From an uncultured Lachnospiraceae bacterium (GTDB lineage Bacteria; Bacillota; Clostridia; Lachnospirales; Lachnospiraceae): a stretch of DNA of 13,650 nucleotides. A program made the translations under genes and the position numbers. Below are positions 7,222 to 13,560 of the stretch, in pieces. The first letter of the stretch is position 1. Every line of letters starts with the position of its first letter. Location of the stretch: the NCBI GenBank assembly GCA_910588755.1, contig CAJUQZ010000125.1, forward strand, positions 1 to 13,650, in the 5' to 3' direction. The notes below the pieces were generated by a model, which saw only the letters and a program-made list of their open reading frames with translations, was not told the origin of the DNA and made no database searches.

Positions 7222-8685
7222 TTACTGGTTTTTCAGATCTTTGGCAAGCTCATAGATGGACTCAAATATTCCCCGGCAGGTTTCGACCTGCTCAACCGTA
7301 ATATTAGAATTTTCCAGCCCTTCATTTGAGGAGGCCGCAACCTGCTCACTGGCCGCCGAAAGCTGCGAGATATTGTCATAGATGCTGTTGGAGAGCTTTC
7401 TTGTCTGCTCCATGCACGCCTTTACTTCGTTGATATTGTTGGAGAGCAGCTCTACCTCCTTCGACACTCCGTCAAATTTCTCCTTCGTCTCCTGGATCAG
7501 TTCGTTCTGTCTTATGACAGAGCTGACTGCCGTCTCAATACTCTCATTTGCAAGCCTTGTGTCAGAATTGAGCTCATGGATAATATTTGTAATATTGTTG
7601 GACGCCTCCTTGGTATCCTCCGAGAGTTGCCGAATCTCCTCAGCCACAACAGAGAAGCCCCGCCCGGCCTCTCCGGCCCTTGCTGCCTCGATGGAAGCGT
7701 TGAGTGCCAGCAGGTTTGTCTGGCTCGAAATGCTTATAATCGTATCCACAAAGCTGCCCACCTTCTGCACCTTCGCCGTCAGCTCCGTGATGACATCCTC
7801 CACTACTTTACTGCTGCTGCTGACATTATCCGCCTGTCTCCCAAGCTCCTGAACGGAAGTTGCACCTCCGTCAACCGTGGTGTTTACGCGCTCTGACGCT
7901 GCGATCATGGACTCTGTCGCATCGCCCGCCGCATCGGCCTGCGCTAAGATCTCTCCGCAAATTGACGCCTCCTCCTGGATCGCCTCCGCGGTACTCTCCG
8001 TGCTACCCGCTATATTTTCCATCGATGTATGGCTGTTTTTCAAGCTCTCTGTCAGTGTGCCAAACCGCTCCATCGCCTCGCCAAAATGCTTGATGATATT
8101 GTCAGCAACCATGACCATGACCGCGTTGCTCGCCTCCTGCTTCTTCGCCGCCTCCATGATCACACCTGTGTTCTCCTCGTTAAAGGTTACCAAAAGCTTT
8201 GTGATCTTGATAGAAGCGAATGCCATCAGCAGGCAGACCAGCAGGTTTAACACGATCGCCTCCACATTTGGACCGCTAAGCTGGTCCAAATGCATCAGCA
8301 TCCTGATCACATTTACACCAACAATGACACTGTTCCCCCATATCACCAGACGAATATTGAGGTATACCATACTCGCAATCAGTATCGGATATGCATAGAT
8401 ACTTGTCCCCTCCGCGGTGCCCACAAGCCGGAACACAGCATAGACAAAAGCCCCTGCTGCCATCATGCAGATACCACAGATTTTCAGCCCTCTCTTTGCA
8501 AAAAACAAAGCAAACACAACAACCAGCCCGGCCAGCGCAGCAGCCATCTCCACATATGTATGCCAGCCCGCTGAACTTGACCCCGTCAAAACAAGTGCCC
8601 CCATCGCCAGCAACAGATACCCCATAATCAACACCATCACAGGAAACACAACTTGATCTGCACGTCTATACTGTTCTTTTGTCAT
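7222..8685 (-). CDS. Methyl-accepting chemotaxis protein with polytopic N-terminus, no HAMP
   Basis: A 487-residue chemoreceptor, counted from the ATG at 8685. Residues ~12-163 form about six hydrophobic segments with very short loops, unlike the usual two-span receptor with a periplasmic sensor. No HAMP domain is apparent; the coiled-coil signalling part follows directly. The hairpin tip that binds CheA/CheW is well conserved: SSQTNLLALNASIEAARAGE (320-339), then AGRGFSVVAEEIRQLS. It should feed a membrane or energy-related signal into the chemotaxis kinase. An in-frame ATG at 8718 has no ribosome binding site; AAAGGAG lies 8 nt before 8685. The gene stands alone, with its own promoter (8746-8774). 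No flagellar or che genes are in view. Confidence 0.93.
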   Translation of the reverse strand: MTKEQYRRADQVVFPVMVLIMGYLLLAMGALVLTGSSSAGWHTYVEMAAALAGLVVVFALFFAKRGLKICGICMMAAGAFVYAVFRLVGTAEGTSIYAYPILIASMVYLNIRLVIWGNSVIVGVNVIRMLMHLDQLSGPNVEAIVLNLLVCLLMAFASIKITKLLVTFNEENTGVIMEAAKKQEASNAVMVMVADNIIKHFGEAMERFGTLTESLKNSHTSMENIAGSTESTAEAIQEEASICGEILAQADAAGDATESMIAASERVNTTVDGGATSVQELGRQADNVSSSSKVVEDVITELTAKVQKVGSFVDTIISISSQTNLLALNASIEAARAGEAGRGFSVVAEEIRQLSEDTKEASNNITNIIHELNSDTRLANESIETAVSSVIRQNELIQETKEKFDGVSKEVELLSNNINEVKACMEQTRKLSNSIYDNISQLSAASEQVAASSNEGLENSNITVEQVETCRGIFESIYELAKDLKNQ

Positions 8686-8697
8686 CCTTCTCTCTCC

Positions 8698-8758
8698 TTT
8701 GTACAAATATTGTATCATATACTGTTTTTACATGAATACAATACCATTATAGTACAAA
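8698..8758. repeat. Nested inverted repeats over the chemoreceptor promoter and leader
   Basis: Outer arms TTTGTAC (8698-8704) and GTACAAA (8752-8758) enclose inner arms ATTGTAT (8709-8715) and ATACAAT (8736-8742). The -10 box of the minus-strand promoter lies between the right-hand arms. The order allows a repressor operator or a leader hairpin covering the ribosome binding site. The DNA is AT-rich, so part of this symmetry may be chance. Confidence 0.3.
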
Positions 8759-8774
8759 ACGAAATAATTGTATA
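8746..8774 (-). promoter_or_regulatory. Probable sigma-A promoter for the chemoreceptor gene
   Basis: On the minus strand a perfect -10 TATAAT (8746-8751) is preceded at 17 bp by TATACA (8769-8774), which matches TTGACA at four of six positions. Transcription would start near 8739, giving a leader of ~54 nt before the ATG at 8685. The rest of the intergenic stretch to 8868 is very AT-rich; it holds a GC-poor palindrome TCAAAATTTTGA (8787-8798) followed on the minus strand by a T-run, a weak terminator candidate for the protease operon. Confidence 0.55.
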
Positions 8775-8868
8775 GAAAAAAATTTATCAAAATTTTGAAT
8801 ATTTTTAATGCATTTCACTCTTTTTTTGTAATTTCACTTCTGTTTTGTCTAAAATTTAACTTATATAA

Positions 8869-9768
8869 TTATCTATTTTTACCAATATAGGACAATATCA
8901 TCGCCACCAGCGTTATGATACTATAAACCCAGATCCCTCTATTACCCAATACCTCTGCAAGCGTCTCTTTTTTGAAGAGTCCCTGCTTTTGGTCAATAAC
9001 AATGTGTTTTCTGCGGACCACAAACAAGACAATGCCGACCACACCCAAAAGCATCAGCAGCATGGCGTAAATCCCAGCTGCCACCTCAGAGCGCATTTGC
9101 AGGCCCTGTAATATAACGCTGCCAAAGAGATTTGACGCCGCATGCAGGAGGACCACCTGCATAAAATCTCCTGTCTGTACCATCACATATGACCAAACCA
9201 GCCCCAGTATAAAGGTATAGACCACCTGCGGCACTCCCAGCGATACGCCATACACAACCGCAAAGCAAAGGGAGGAGGCAAGCATATAAAATCCCTCACC
9301 GTGCCACAGCAGCCTGTCCGCAAACATCCTCCGGAAAACCGCCTCCTCCATCACGGGATTAAAGACCAGCAGCAAAAAGAGCATCCCCGGCGACAGCGCG
9401 CCAATTCCCTCCTGTGGTATCCCACCCCCTAAGACTGCCAACACGTTCACAAATACCACCATGATCAATATGGCGCTAAACTGAAGGAGAACGCACATAA
9501 ACATTGTTTTCGCCGGCAGCTTCTTTTTCTCCCTACGCTGTACCCGCGTCCCCCTAGTCATACAGACAAACGCGCCAAGTCCTGGTCCATACAGGCAAAA
9601 CAACCCCAGAAGCGACTGCACGCCTTCCGAAACCGGCAGTCGCCCGCGCAGAAAAATAATGTATATCCAGTATATGCCAAACATTGCAGCAATCCCAAGT
9701 GCCGTCCGCTCCAGATCTCTTTTGCGTGCGGACGCTATATCTGTCTGATTCATTCTATCATTTGTCAT
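8869..9768 (-). CDS. CPBP family intramembrane protease homologue with altered second motif
   Basis: A 299-residue polytopic membrane protein of the CPBP (CAAX protease/bacteriocin-processing, Abi) superfamily. Motif 1 EExxxR is intact (EEAVFR, 141-146) and motif 3 HxxxN is intact (HAASN, 209-213). Motif 2, normally FxxxH, reads FAVVY (169-173): the expected active-site histidine is tyrosine, encoded clearly by TAT. It may therefore be inactive or altered in catalysis and act as a binding or regulatory protein. The C-terminus adds ~80 residues with two more hydrophobic segments (~233-251, 278-295). The ATG at 9768 overlaps the DUF3021 gene by 11 bases, and its GGAAGGAG site lies inside that gene, so it is the third gene of the LytTR operon. 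Family members process peptides or give bacteriocin immunity; the substrate here is unknown. Confidence 0.88.
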   Translation of the reverse strand: MTNDRMNQTDIASARKRDLERTALGIAAMFGIYWIYIIFLRGRLPVSEGVQSLLGLFCLYGPGLGAFVCMTRGTRVQRREKKKLPAKTMFMCVLLQFSAILIMVVFVNVLAVLGGGIPQEGIGALSPGMLFLLLVFNPVMEEAVFRRMFADRLLWHGEGFYMLASSLCFAVVYGVSLGVPQVVYTFILGLVWSYVMVQTGDFMQVVLLHAASNLFGSVILQGLQMRSEVAAGIYAMLLMLLGVVGIVLFVVRRKHIVIDQKQGLFKKETLAEVLGNRGIWVYSIITLVAMILSYIGKNR

Positions 9769-10201
9769 ATTCGTGCTCCTTCCTATTCTGATAATCCCTC
9801 AACTTCCCTGTGTACTTCCTGCCCCTCACCCAATGCTCAATCTCAAATAAAGAAACCGAGAGGAGCCCGCACACGACAAACAAACCAGCAAGCTTTAAAT
9901 AATCCCCCAGCGCCATCCCAGGAACCCACTGAAAACCGGCTGCAAAAGCATACGTCGCAGCTGCAAATGGAATGATAAAAACACACACGCGCTTAGAGTA
10001 CGCCGTCCTCTTAAAAATACACCTGCCAAATGCCACCTCCATCAAAAAACCACCCACAACAGCCAGCAGCGCAAGCTCTAAAAGACGCGCCACCGGAACC
10101 AGCTCCACGCCTTTTGCGCAGCCAATGGCCGTGAAACACACCAGCATGACCGTGTAGGTTCTTGCAAACTGCATCGGAACATTCTTAATAAATGTTATCA
10201 T
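9758..10201 (-). CDS. DUF3021 family membrane protein
   Basis: A 147-residue protein with four hydrophobic segments (~14-31, 39-58, 74-93, 103-123) and a charged cytoplasmic tail ending KLRDYQNRKEHEYDK. Size, four-span plan and position directly after a small LytTR regulator match DUF3021. In Firmicutes this pair is recurrent, and the membrane protein is thought to control the activity of its LytTR partner, much as other membrane inhibitors do for LytTR regulators. The ATG overlaps the LytTR stop by 4 nt (ATGA), with GGAGG ~9 nt upstream, and its 3' end overlaps the protease-homologue gene. The family call is likely; the signal sensed is unknown. Confidence 0.8.
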   Translation of the reverse strand: MITFIKNVPMQFARTYTVMLVCFTAIGCAKGVELVPVARLLELALLAVVGGFLMEVAFGRCIFKRTAYSKRVCVFIIPFAAATYAFAAGFQWVPGMALGDYLKLAGLFVVCGLLSVSLFEIEHWVRGRKYTGKLRDYQNRKEHEYDK

Positions 10202-10659
10202 AGCCTTCTCCCTCCTATTCCCAGCTTTTCCTTTAACATTGGGGCGTATTGGCGGGAGATATATAGCTTCTCCCCGTTCTCCATCGTGGCAAGAATCTTT
10301 CCGCCAAAATCAGGTTTCAGGGAATGTATCTTATACAGATTAACAATACAGGATTTTGATATTCTCATAAAATCCAGCGCCTGATACTTTTCCTCGATCT
10401 CATACAGGCGCAGGTCCAGCTCATATACATGGTCCTGCGTGTAGCAGAAAGTCCTCCTGTCTACCGCCTCAATATACAGCACAGTACTGATGTTCAGATG
10501 ATAGCGCTTTCCCTCCGCACTTGCCAACAAACTGTTTCTGGCATCGTCCATGTGCTCTAGATACGCGATCAGTTTCTCAATATCCGCGTCCCTTTCCCTG
10601 CAGGCAATCGTAATTCTGGTCTCTTTGATGTGTTCGTCCTCTATCAGTTCTAACAACAT
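10198..10659 (-). CDS. LytTR family DNA-binding transcriptional regulator
   Basis: A 153-residue regulator without a receiver domain. Residues 1-40 are a short charged N-terminal segment; residues ~45-148 form the LytTR DNA-binding domain, with the typical YHLNISTVLYIEAVDRRTFC strand region and the FMRISKSCIVNLYKI core (97-111). LytTR proteins bind paired ~9-bp sites one helical turn or more apart. The ATG at 10659 has AAAGGAG 8 nt upstream. It heads an operon with DUF3021 and CPBP genes. Because no histidine kinase or receiver is present, control is probably exerted by the DUF3021 partner. Tandem heptamers just upstream of its own -35 suggest autoregulation. It diverges from the plus-strand chemoreceptor, 170 bases away, so it could also affect that gene. 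Confidence 0.93.
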   Translation of the reverse strand: MLLELIEDEHIKETRITIACRERDADIEKLIAYLEHMDDARNSLLASAEGKRYHLNISTVLYIEAVDRRTFCYTQDHVYELDLRLYEIEEKYQALDFMRISKSCIVNLYKIHSLKPDFGGKILATMENGEKLYISRQYAPMLKEKLGIGGRRL

Positions 10660-10683
10660 ATCTGTGTCTCCTTTCCAACCACC

Positions 10684-10711
10684 ATTATAGCAGCTATCCT
10701 CCCTGCATCAA
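10684..10711 (-). promoter_or_regulatory. Extended -10 promoter of the LytTR operon
   Basis: On the minus strand the -10 is TATAAT (10684-10689) with an upstream TGC that makes it an extended -10. The -35 TTGATG (10706-10711) matches TTGACA at four of six positions with a 16-bp spacer. The start would be near 10677, about 18 nt before the ATG at 10659 and just ahead of the AAAGGAG ribosome binding site. Confidence 0.65.
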
Positions 10712-10718
10712 GTACACA

Positions 10719-10734
10719 CTGCGTAAGCTGCGTA
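10719..10734. promoter_or_regulatory. Tandem heptamers upstream of the LytTR promoter
   Basis: On the minus strand TACGCAG occurs at 10728-10734 and again at 10719-10725, a 9-bp period, ending 7 bases before the -35. The position fits an activator or autoregulator site. The match to known LytTR half-sites is only loose. Confidence 0.3.
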
Positions 10735-10803
10735 TAACGTGACATAAGTCGTAAAAAACTATGCACAACTCACTATTGAAAACTTTGCCCATATTTTGTA
10801 AAC

Positions 10804-10809
10804 TATAAT
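10804..10809 (+). promoter_or_regulatory. Candidate -10 box for the plus-strand chemoreceptor
   Basis: A perfect TATAAT lies 20 bases before the ATG. No convincing -35 is found at 16-18 bp, and a start ~7 nt downstream would fall in the AAGGGAG ribosome binding site, so the true promoter may lie further upstream. Confidence 0.3.
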
Positions 10810-10829
10810 TAAAGAAGGGAGATTATTCT

Positions 10830-12506
10830 ATGAAAAAAACAATGAGCCAGACCTTACTCACATTAATCTTAAATGGTATTTCCATCCTGTCACTGATCTT
10901 TATGACGCTGTGTCTGTATTCATACCGAAATGTGAATACAAAGCTCAACCAGGCCAACGCGGAGCGGTTTGACCTGACCTACAACGCAAACCGGTTCATG
11001 AACGGCTCCTCCTACCTGACAAACGAGGTGCGCGCGTTTGCCTCAACCGGCCGCCAGGAACATTTCGACAATTACTGGAATGAGGTCAATACCCTGCAAA
11101 ACCGCGACAAGGGCGTCGCTGCGATGCAGGCAATCGGCATCACAGCCGCAGAACAGAAAATGATTGATGACATGTATGCACTCTCCAACCAGCTCGTCCC
11201 CTTAGAGGACGAAGCCATGAAAAACGTGCAGGACGGAAAGCGGGCCGCGGCCATAGAGTACGTATACGGCGAAGCTTACAATGCGTCCATCGCCCAGATC
11301 AACACGTTAAAAGAACAATTTTTAGCCACGTTGGAAAAACGGACCTCAGAGCAGATCAACAATCTCGAGCAGGCATCTAACCAAATCCGGATACGCATGA
11401 TCCTGGCGCTCGTCCTGGTCGAAATCATGCTGCTGTTCAATATCCTGCTCGTGCGGCTCAAAGTGCTGCGCCCTGTAATGACCATCAAAAAACAGATGGC
11501 GGAAATCTCACAGGGAAATCTTTCCGCGGAGTTTGCGCTGACGCCCGACACCTCCGAGATCGGCTCGCTCGTTGCATCCATCCACGAGACGAAGCGCGAA
11601 CTGAAAAAATATATCAGCGACATCGACACCACGCTGACACAGATGGCCCACGGCAACATGGACCAGACCACAGGAAATGATTACCGCGGCGAATTTCTCC
11701 CGATCCAGCGCGCGCTAGGACAGATCCTGGATTCACTCAACAGCGCCCTGTCGCAGATCAACCAGACCTCCGAGCGTGTTTCCGGGGAGTCTGACAGGAT
11801 GTCCACCAGCGCACAGAGCTTAGCGGACGGCGCAACAGAGCAGGCCGCTGCAGTCGAGGAACTCTCGGCCAGTATCCTAGAAATATCCAAACAGGTGAAC
11901 AGCACGTCGGAGGATGCGAACAATGCCAACAAAGCATCAGAGGAGGCGATGACGCATCTGATGCTCTGCAATGAAAAGATGGAGGCCCTGCGTGTGGCGA
12001 TTGAAGATATTTCAAATTCTTCTCGCCAGATTGGCGGCATCACAAAGACCATACAAGATATTTCCCTCCAGACCAATATTCTTGCGCTAAACGCCTCTGT
12101 GGAGGCTGCGCGCGCCGGGGAGGCTGGGAAAGGTTTCGCGGTTGTGGCTGGCGAGGTACAGAGTCTTGCGAACAAAAGTTCTGAGTCCGCCAAAAATATT
12201 TCAGAGCTGATCGAAAAATCAATCAAACAGGTGCAGAGCGGCGCAGCGCTGTCTGTCGAGACCATGAACGCACTGACACAGGTCATTTCCAGCGGGGAGC
12301 AGTCCGCCGCAATGATCGGGCGGATTGCCTCCTTCGCAACGCAGGAGGCCGAGTCACTTGAACAGGTGACAGAGGGCATGAACCAAATCTCAGACGTCGT
12401 GCAGACAAACGCCGCAACCGCGGAGGACTCTGCCTCATCCGCACAAAAATTGCGCAGAAGCGCGGAGGAACTTAGAATTGCTGTAAGTAAATTCCAGCTA
12501 CGTTGA
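10830..12506 (+). CDS. Methyl-accepting chemotaxis protein (4HB sensor, HAMP, signalling domain)
   Basis: A 558-residue transmembrane chemoreceptor with classical order: TM1 (~9-31), an all-helical ~155-residue outside domain (~32-187) of four-helix-bundle type, TM2 (~188-210), HAMP (~211-264) and a long coiled-coil signalling domain. A second HAMP-like stretch may follow (~265-315). The adaptation region QAAAVEELSASI (338-349) and the CheA/CheW tip ISLQTNILALNASVEAARAG (411-430), then GKGFAVVAGEVQSLA, are conserved. It lacks a C-terminal CheR/CheB-tethering pentapeptide. The ATG at 10830 has AAGGGAG upstream. It is the only plus-strand gene in the window and diverges from the LytTR operon. 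The ligand is unknown. Confidence 0.96.
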   Translation: MKKTMSQTLLTLILNGISILSLIFMTLCLYSYRNVNTKLNQANAERFDLTYNANRFMNGSSYLTNEVRAFASTGRQEHFDNYWNEVNTLQNRDKGVAAMQAIGITAAEQKMIDDMYALSNQLVPLEDEAMKNVQDGKRAAAIEYVYGEAYNASIAQINTLKEQFLATLEKRTSEQINNLEQASNQIRIRMILALVLVEIMLLFNILLVRLKVLRPVMTIKKQMAEISQGNLSAEFALTPDTSEIGSLVASIHETKRELKKYISDIDTTLTQMAHGNMDQTTGNDYRGEFLPIQRALGQILDSLNSALSQINQTSERVSGESDRMSTSAQSLADGATEQAAAVEELSASILEISKQVNSTSEDANNANKASEEAMTHLMLCNEKMEALRVAIEDISNSSRQIGGITKTIQDISLQTNILALNASVEAARAGEAGKGFAVVAGEVQSLANKSSESAKNISELIEKSIKQVQSGAALSVETMNALTQVISSGEQSAAMIGRIASFATQEAESLEQVTEGMNQISDVVQTNAATAEDSASSAQKLRRSAEELRIAVSKFQLR

Positions 12507-12707
12507 TACTACGGCACTCATGTATGATTTCGGTATGGCAGCCACCACTTTCAGACCTCCATATCCGCTGTGGATTACAACCATTTTTGCATTGTGCCCA
12601 CCAATTACTGCACCACAGCCAAACAAACGCATCCAATGTGCGGCGAACCAGCCGGATGATACACTGATATGTCTTTGTTTCAGGGAATAAAAAAAGAAAC
12701 GCGTCAC
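12498..12707 (-). other. Possible small ORF or gene remnant downstream of the chemoreceptor
   Basis: An open minus-strand frame of 69 codons ends inside the last codons of the plus-strand chemoreceptor. Its latter half (LFGCGAVIGGHNAKMVVIHS and on) reads like ordinary protein, Gly/Ala/Val-rich and little biased. There is no clear ribosome binding site and I know no family. An opposing plus-strand frame of ~57 codons also exists. It may be a decayed gene end. Confidence 0.2.
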
Positions 12708-12716
12708 GTATGAAGA

Positions 12717-12758
12717 AACTATCAGAAGTCAAAAGACAATGGTTGACTTCTGATAGTT
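12717..12758. repeat. Perfect 16-bp inverted repeat
   Basis: AACTATCAGAAGTCAA (12717-12732) and its exact complement TTGACTTCTGATAGTT (12743-12758) are separated by 10 bases. No T-run follows on either strand, so it is not a standard terminator. It could be the end or the whole of a small repeated element, or the first hairpin of a structured RNA with the two stem-loops that follow directly. Confidence 0.75.
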
Positions 12759-12762
12759 GGAG

Positions 12763-12832
12763 AAATTTCAGGAAGAAATTTGTGCGCCCCGTGCTCCGCC
12801 TTAGCGGCATTTTTCCTCTGCACGGGGTGCAT
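12763..12832. repeat. Two further adjacent stem-loops
   Basis: AAATTTC (12763-12769) pairs with GAAATTT (12775-12781). Immediately next, 12782-12794 pairs with 12820-12832 over 13 bp around GCGCCCCGTGC/GCACGGGGTGC. Within its loop CCGC (12796-12799) pairs with GCGG (12804-12807), followed by CATTTTT. The two non-Watson-Crick positions are G-U in plus-strand RNA but would be A-C in minus-strand RNA, so the fold favours a plus-strand transcript. One role could be 3'-end formation for the chemoreceptor mRNA. Confidence 0.55.
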
Positions 12833-12852
12833 TCAAACATGGCAATCTACTC

Positions 12853-12879
12853 ATTAGCAAAAAGCGCTAATTATTTTTT
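12853..12879 (+). terminator. Weak Rho-independent terminator candidate
   Basis: ATTAGC (12853-12858) and GCTAAT (12866-12871) form a 6-bp stem with a 7-base loop, followed by TATTTTTT. The stem is short and AT-rich. It is the only classical stem plus T-run between the converging chemoreceptor and acetyltransferase genes, but lies ~350 bases after the chemoreceptor stop. Confidence 0.4.
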
Positions 12880-12904
12880 CCCTTGTCTGCCTCACAAGAG
12901 GAAT

Positions 12905-13369
12905 TTAATTCATTTTCAGCTTCTTTTCCATAATTTCATAAACCAGTTTGACATCATTTTCTAATGCATAAATTCCATGCCCTATCGTTTGATACCCCCT
13001 GTGCTCATATAAACACACTGCTGAAAGCGAAGCCTCTAGGAGAACTGTATCATATTTTTTTGAGACTTCCATTTCCAGACTATCCATAATCTTTGAACCA
13101 CAACCTTGCCCCTGATAATCTGGCAACACATATACTCCAGTAATATGATTACCGTCATAACAGCCTGTACCGACAATACTATCTCCATCTATCAATACTC
13201 CCATTTTTCCAGATGCTATCCCTTCTAAAATATGTTCTCTGCTATGATGTTGGCAAAAGAAATCTGTCACCTCTTTAGGATAATACTTTGGATATACTGT
13301 TCTTATTGTTGTATGCAAAATATGATGTATTGTATCCACCATTTCCACTGTTGCTGTTAAATACTTCAT
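12905..13369 (-). CDS. GNAT family N-acetyltransferase
   Basis: A 154-residue GNAT enzyme, counted from the ATG at 13369. It should transfer an acetyl group from acetyl-CoA to an amine on an unknown small molecule or protein. Motif A, which binds the acetyl-CoA pyrophosphate, is VYVLPDYQGQGCGSKIM (79-95). Motif B is seen as LEASLSAVCLYEHRGYQ (111-127), with the usual Tyr in YEHRGY. The frame is open upstream to 13426, but GGAGG sits 7 nt before 13369 and the extended -10 promoter at 13404-13412 lies inside that extension, so the shorter start is right. The gene is clearly more AT-rich than its neighbours to the left, which suggests a separate origin. It is monocistronic. Confidence 0.93.
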   Translation of the reverse strand: MKYLTATVEMVDTIHHILHTTIRTVYPKYYPKEVTDFFCQHHSREHILEGIASGKMGVLIDGDSIVGTGCYDGNHITGVYVLPDYQGQGCGSKIMDSLEMEVSKKYDTVLLEASLSAVCLYEHRGYQTIGHGIYALENDVKLVYEIMEKKLKMN

Positions 13370-13403
13370 ACCTTTCCTCCAAAAACTTTGAACTTGCAAA
13401 TTG

Positions 13404-13412
13404 ATTATACCA
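13404..13412 (-). promoter_or_regulatory. Extended -10 promoter of the acetyltransferase gene
   Basis: On the minus strand TGGTATAAT is a perfect extended -10 (TG-N-TATAAT). No good -35 is present at 16-18 bp, as is common with extended -10 promoters. The transcript would start near 13397, ~28 nt before the ATG at 13369. Confidence 0.6.
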
Positions 13413-13453
13413 CTTCCTCGCTCCATTTACCACAAAAATTTAGGACATAGCAA

Positions 13454-13531
13454 CCGCCACACCCACATTTTTCGTAATGTTGTTACAGGATTGATATTCA
13501 TGATGGTGTGCGGCAAACGAGGCATGTGGGT
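13454..13531. repeat. Overlapping inverted-repeat pairs
   Basis: ACCCACAT (13461-13468) is complementary to ATGTGGGT (13524-13531). CCGCCACACC (13454-13463) is complementary, with one bulged base, to GGTGTGCGG (13505-13513). The pairs cross and share 3 bases, so they form alternative folds or a pseudoknot-like shape. This lies in the gap between the acetyltransferase promoter and the gene end at the right edge. Confidence 0.35.
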
Positions 13532-13560
13532 TTCCTTAACGGTTCTGTTATTGTCATAGC

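Noticed and set aside
8686..8718. Upstream in-frame ATG for the six-span chemoreceptor
   Set aside because: It has no ribosome binding site; AAAGGAG stands at correct spacing before the ATG at 8685.
7161..10738. The nine-base word GCGTATAAC shared by the MoxR upstream region (7161-7169) and the LytTR upstream region (10730-10738) as a common operator
   Set aside because: Shared 9-mers are expected many times by chance in a window this long, and the flanks do not match.
10787..10794. GCCCATAT as a sigma-D (flagellar) -10 box for the plus-strand chemoreceptor
   Set aside because: It is close to GCCGATAT, but there is no TAAA at 14-16 bases upstream.
11681..12379. A 232-codon minus-strand frame opposite the chemoreceptor signalling domain
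   Set aside because: It is the antisense of conserved coiled-coil codons and is Ser/Ala-rich, a common artefact opposite chemoreceptor genes.
13370..13426. N-terminal extension of the acetyltransferase
   Set aside because: The strong GGAGG and the extended -10 promoter lie within or downstream of it, so the transcript would start too late to include it.
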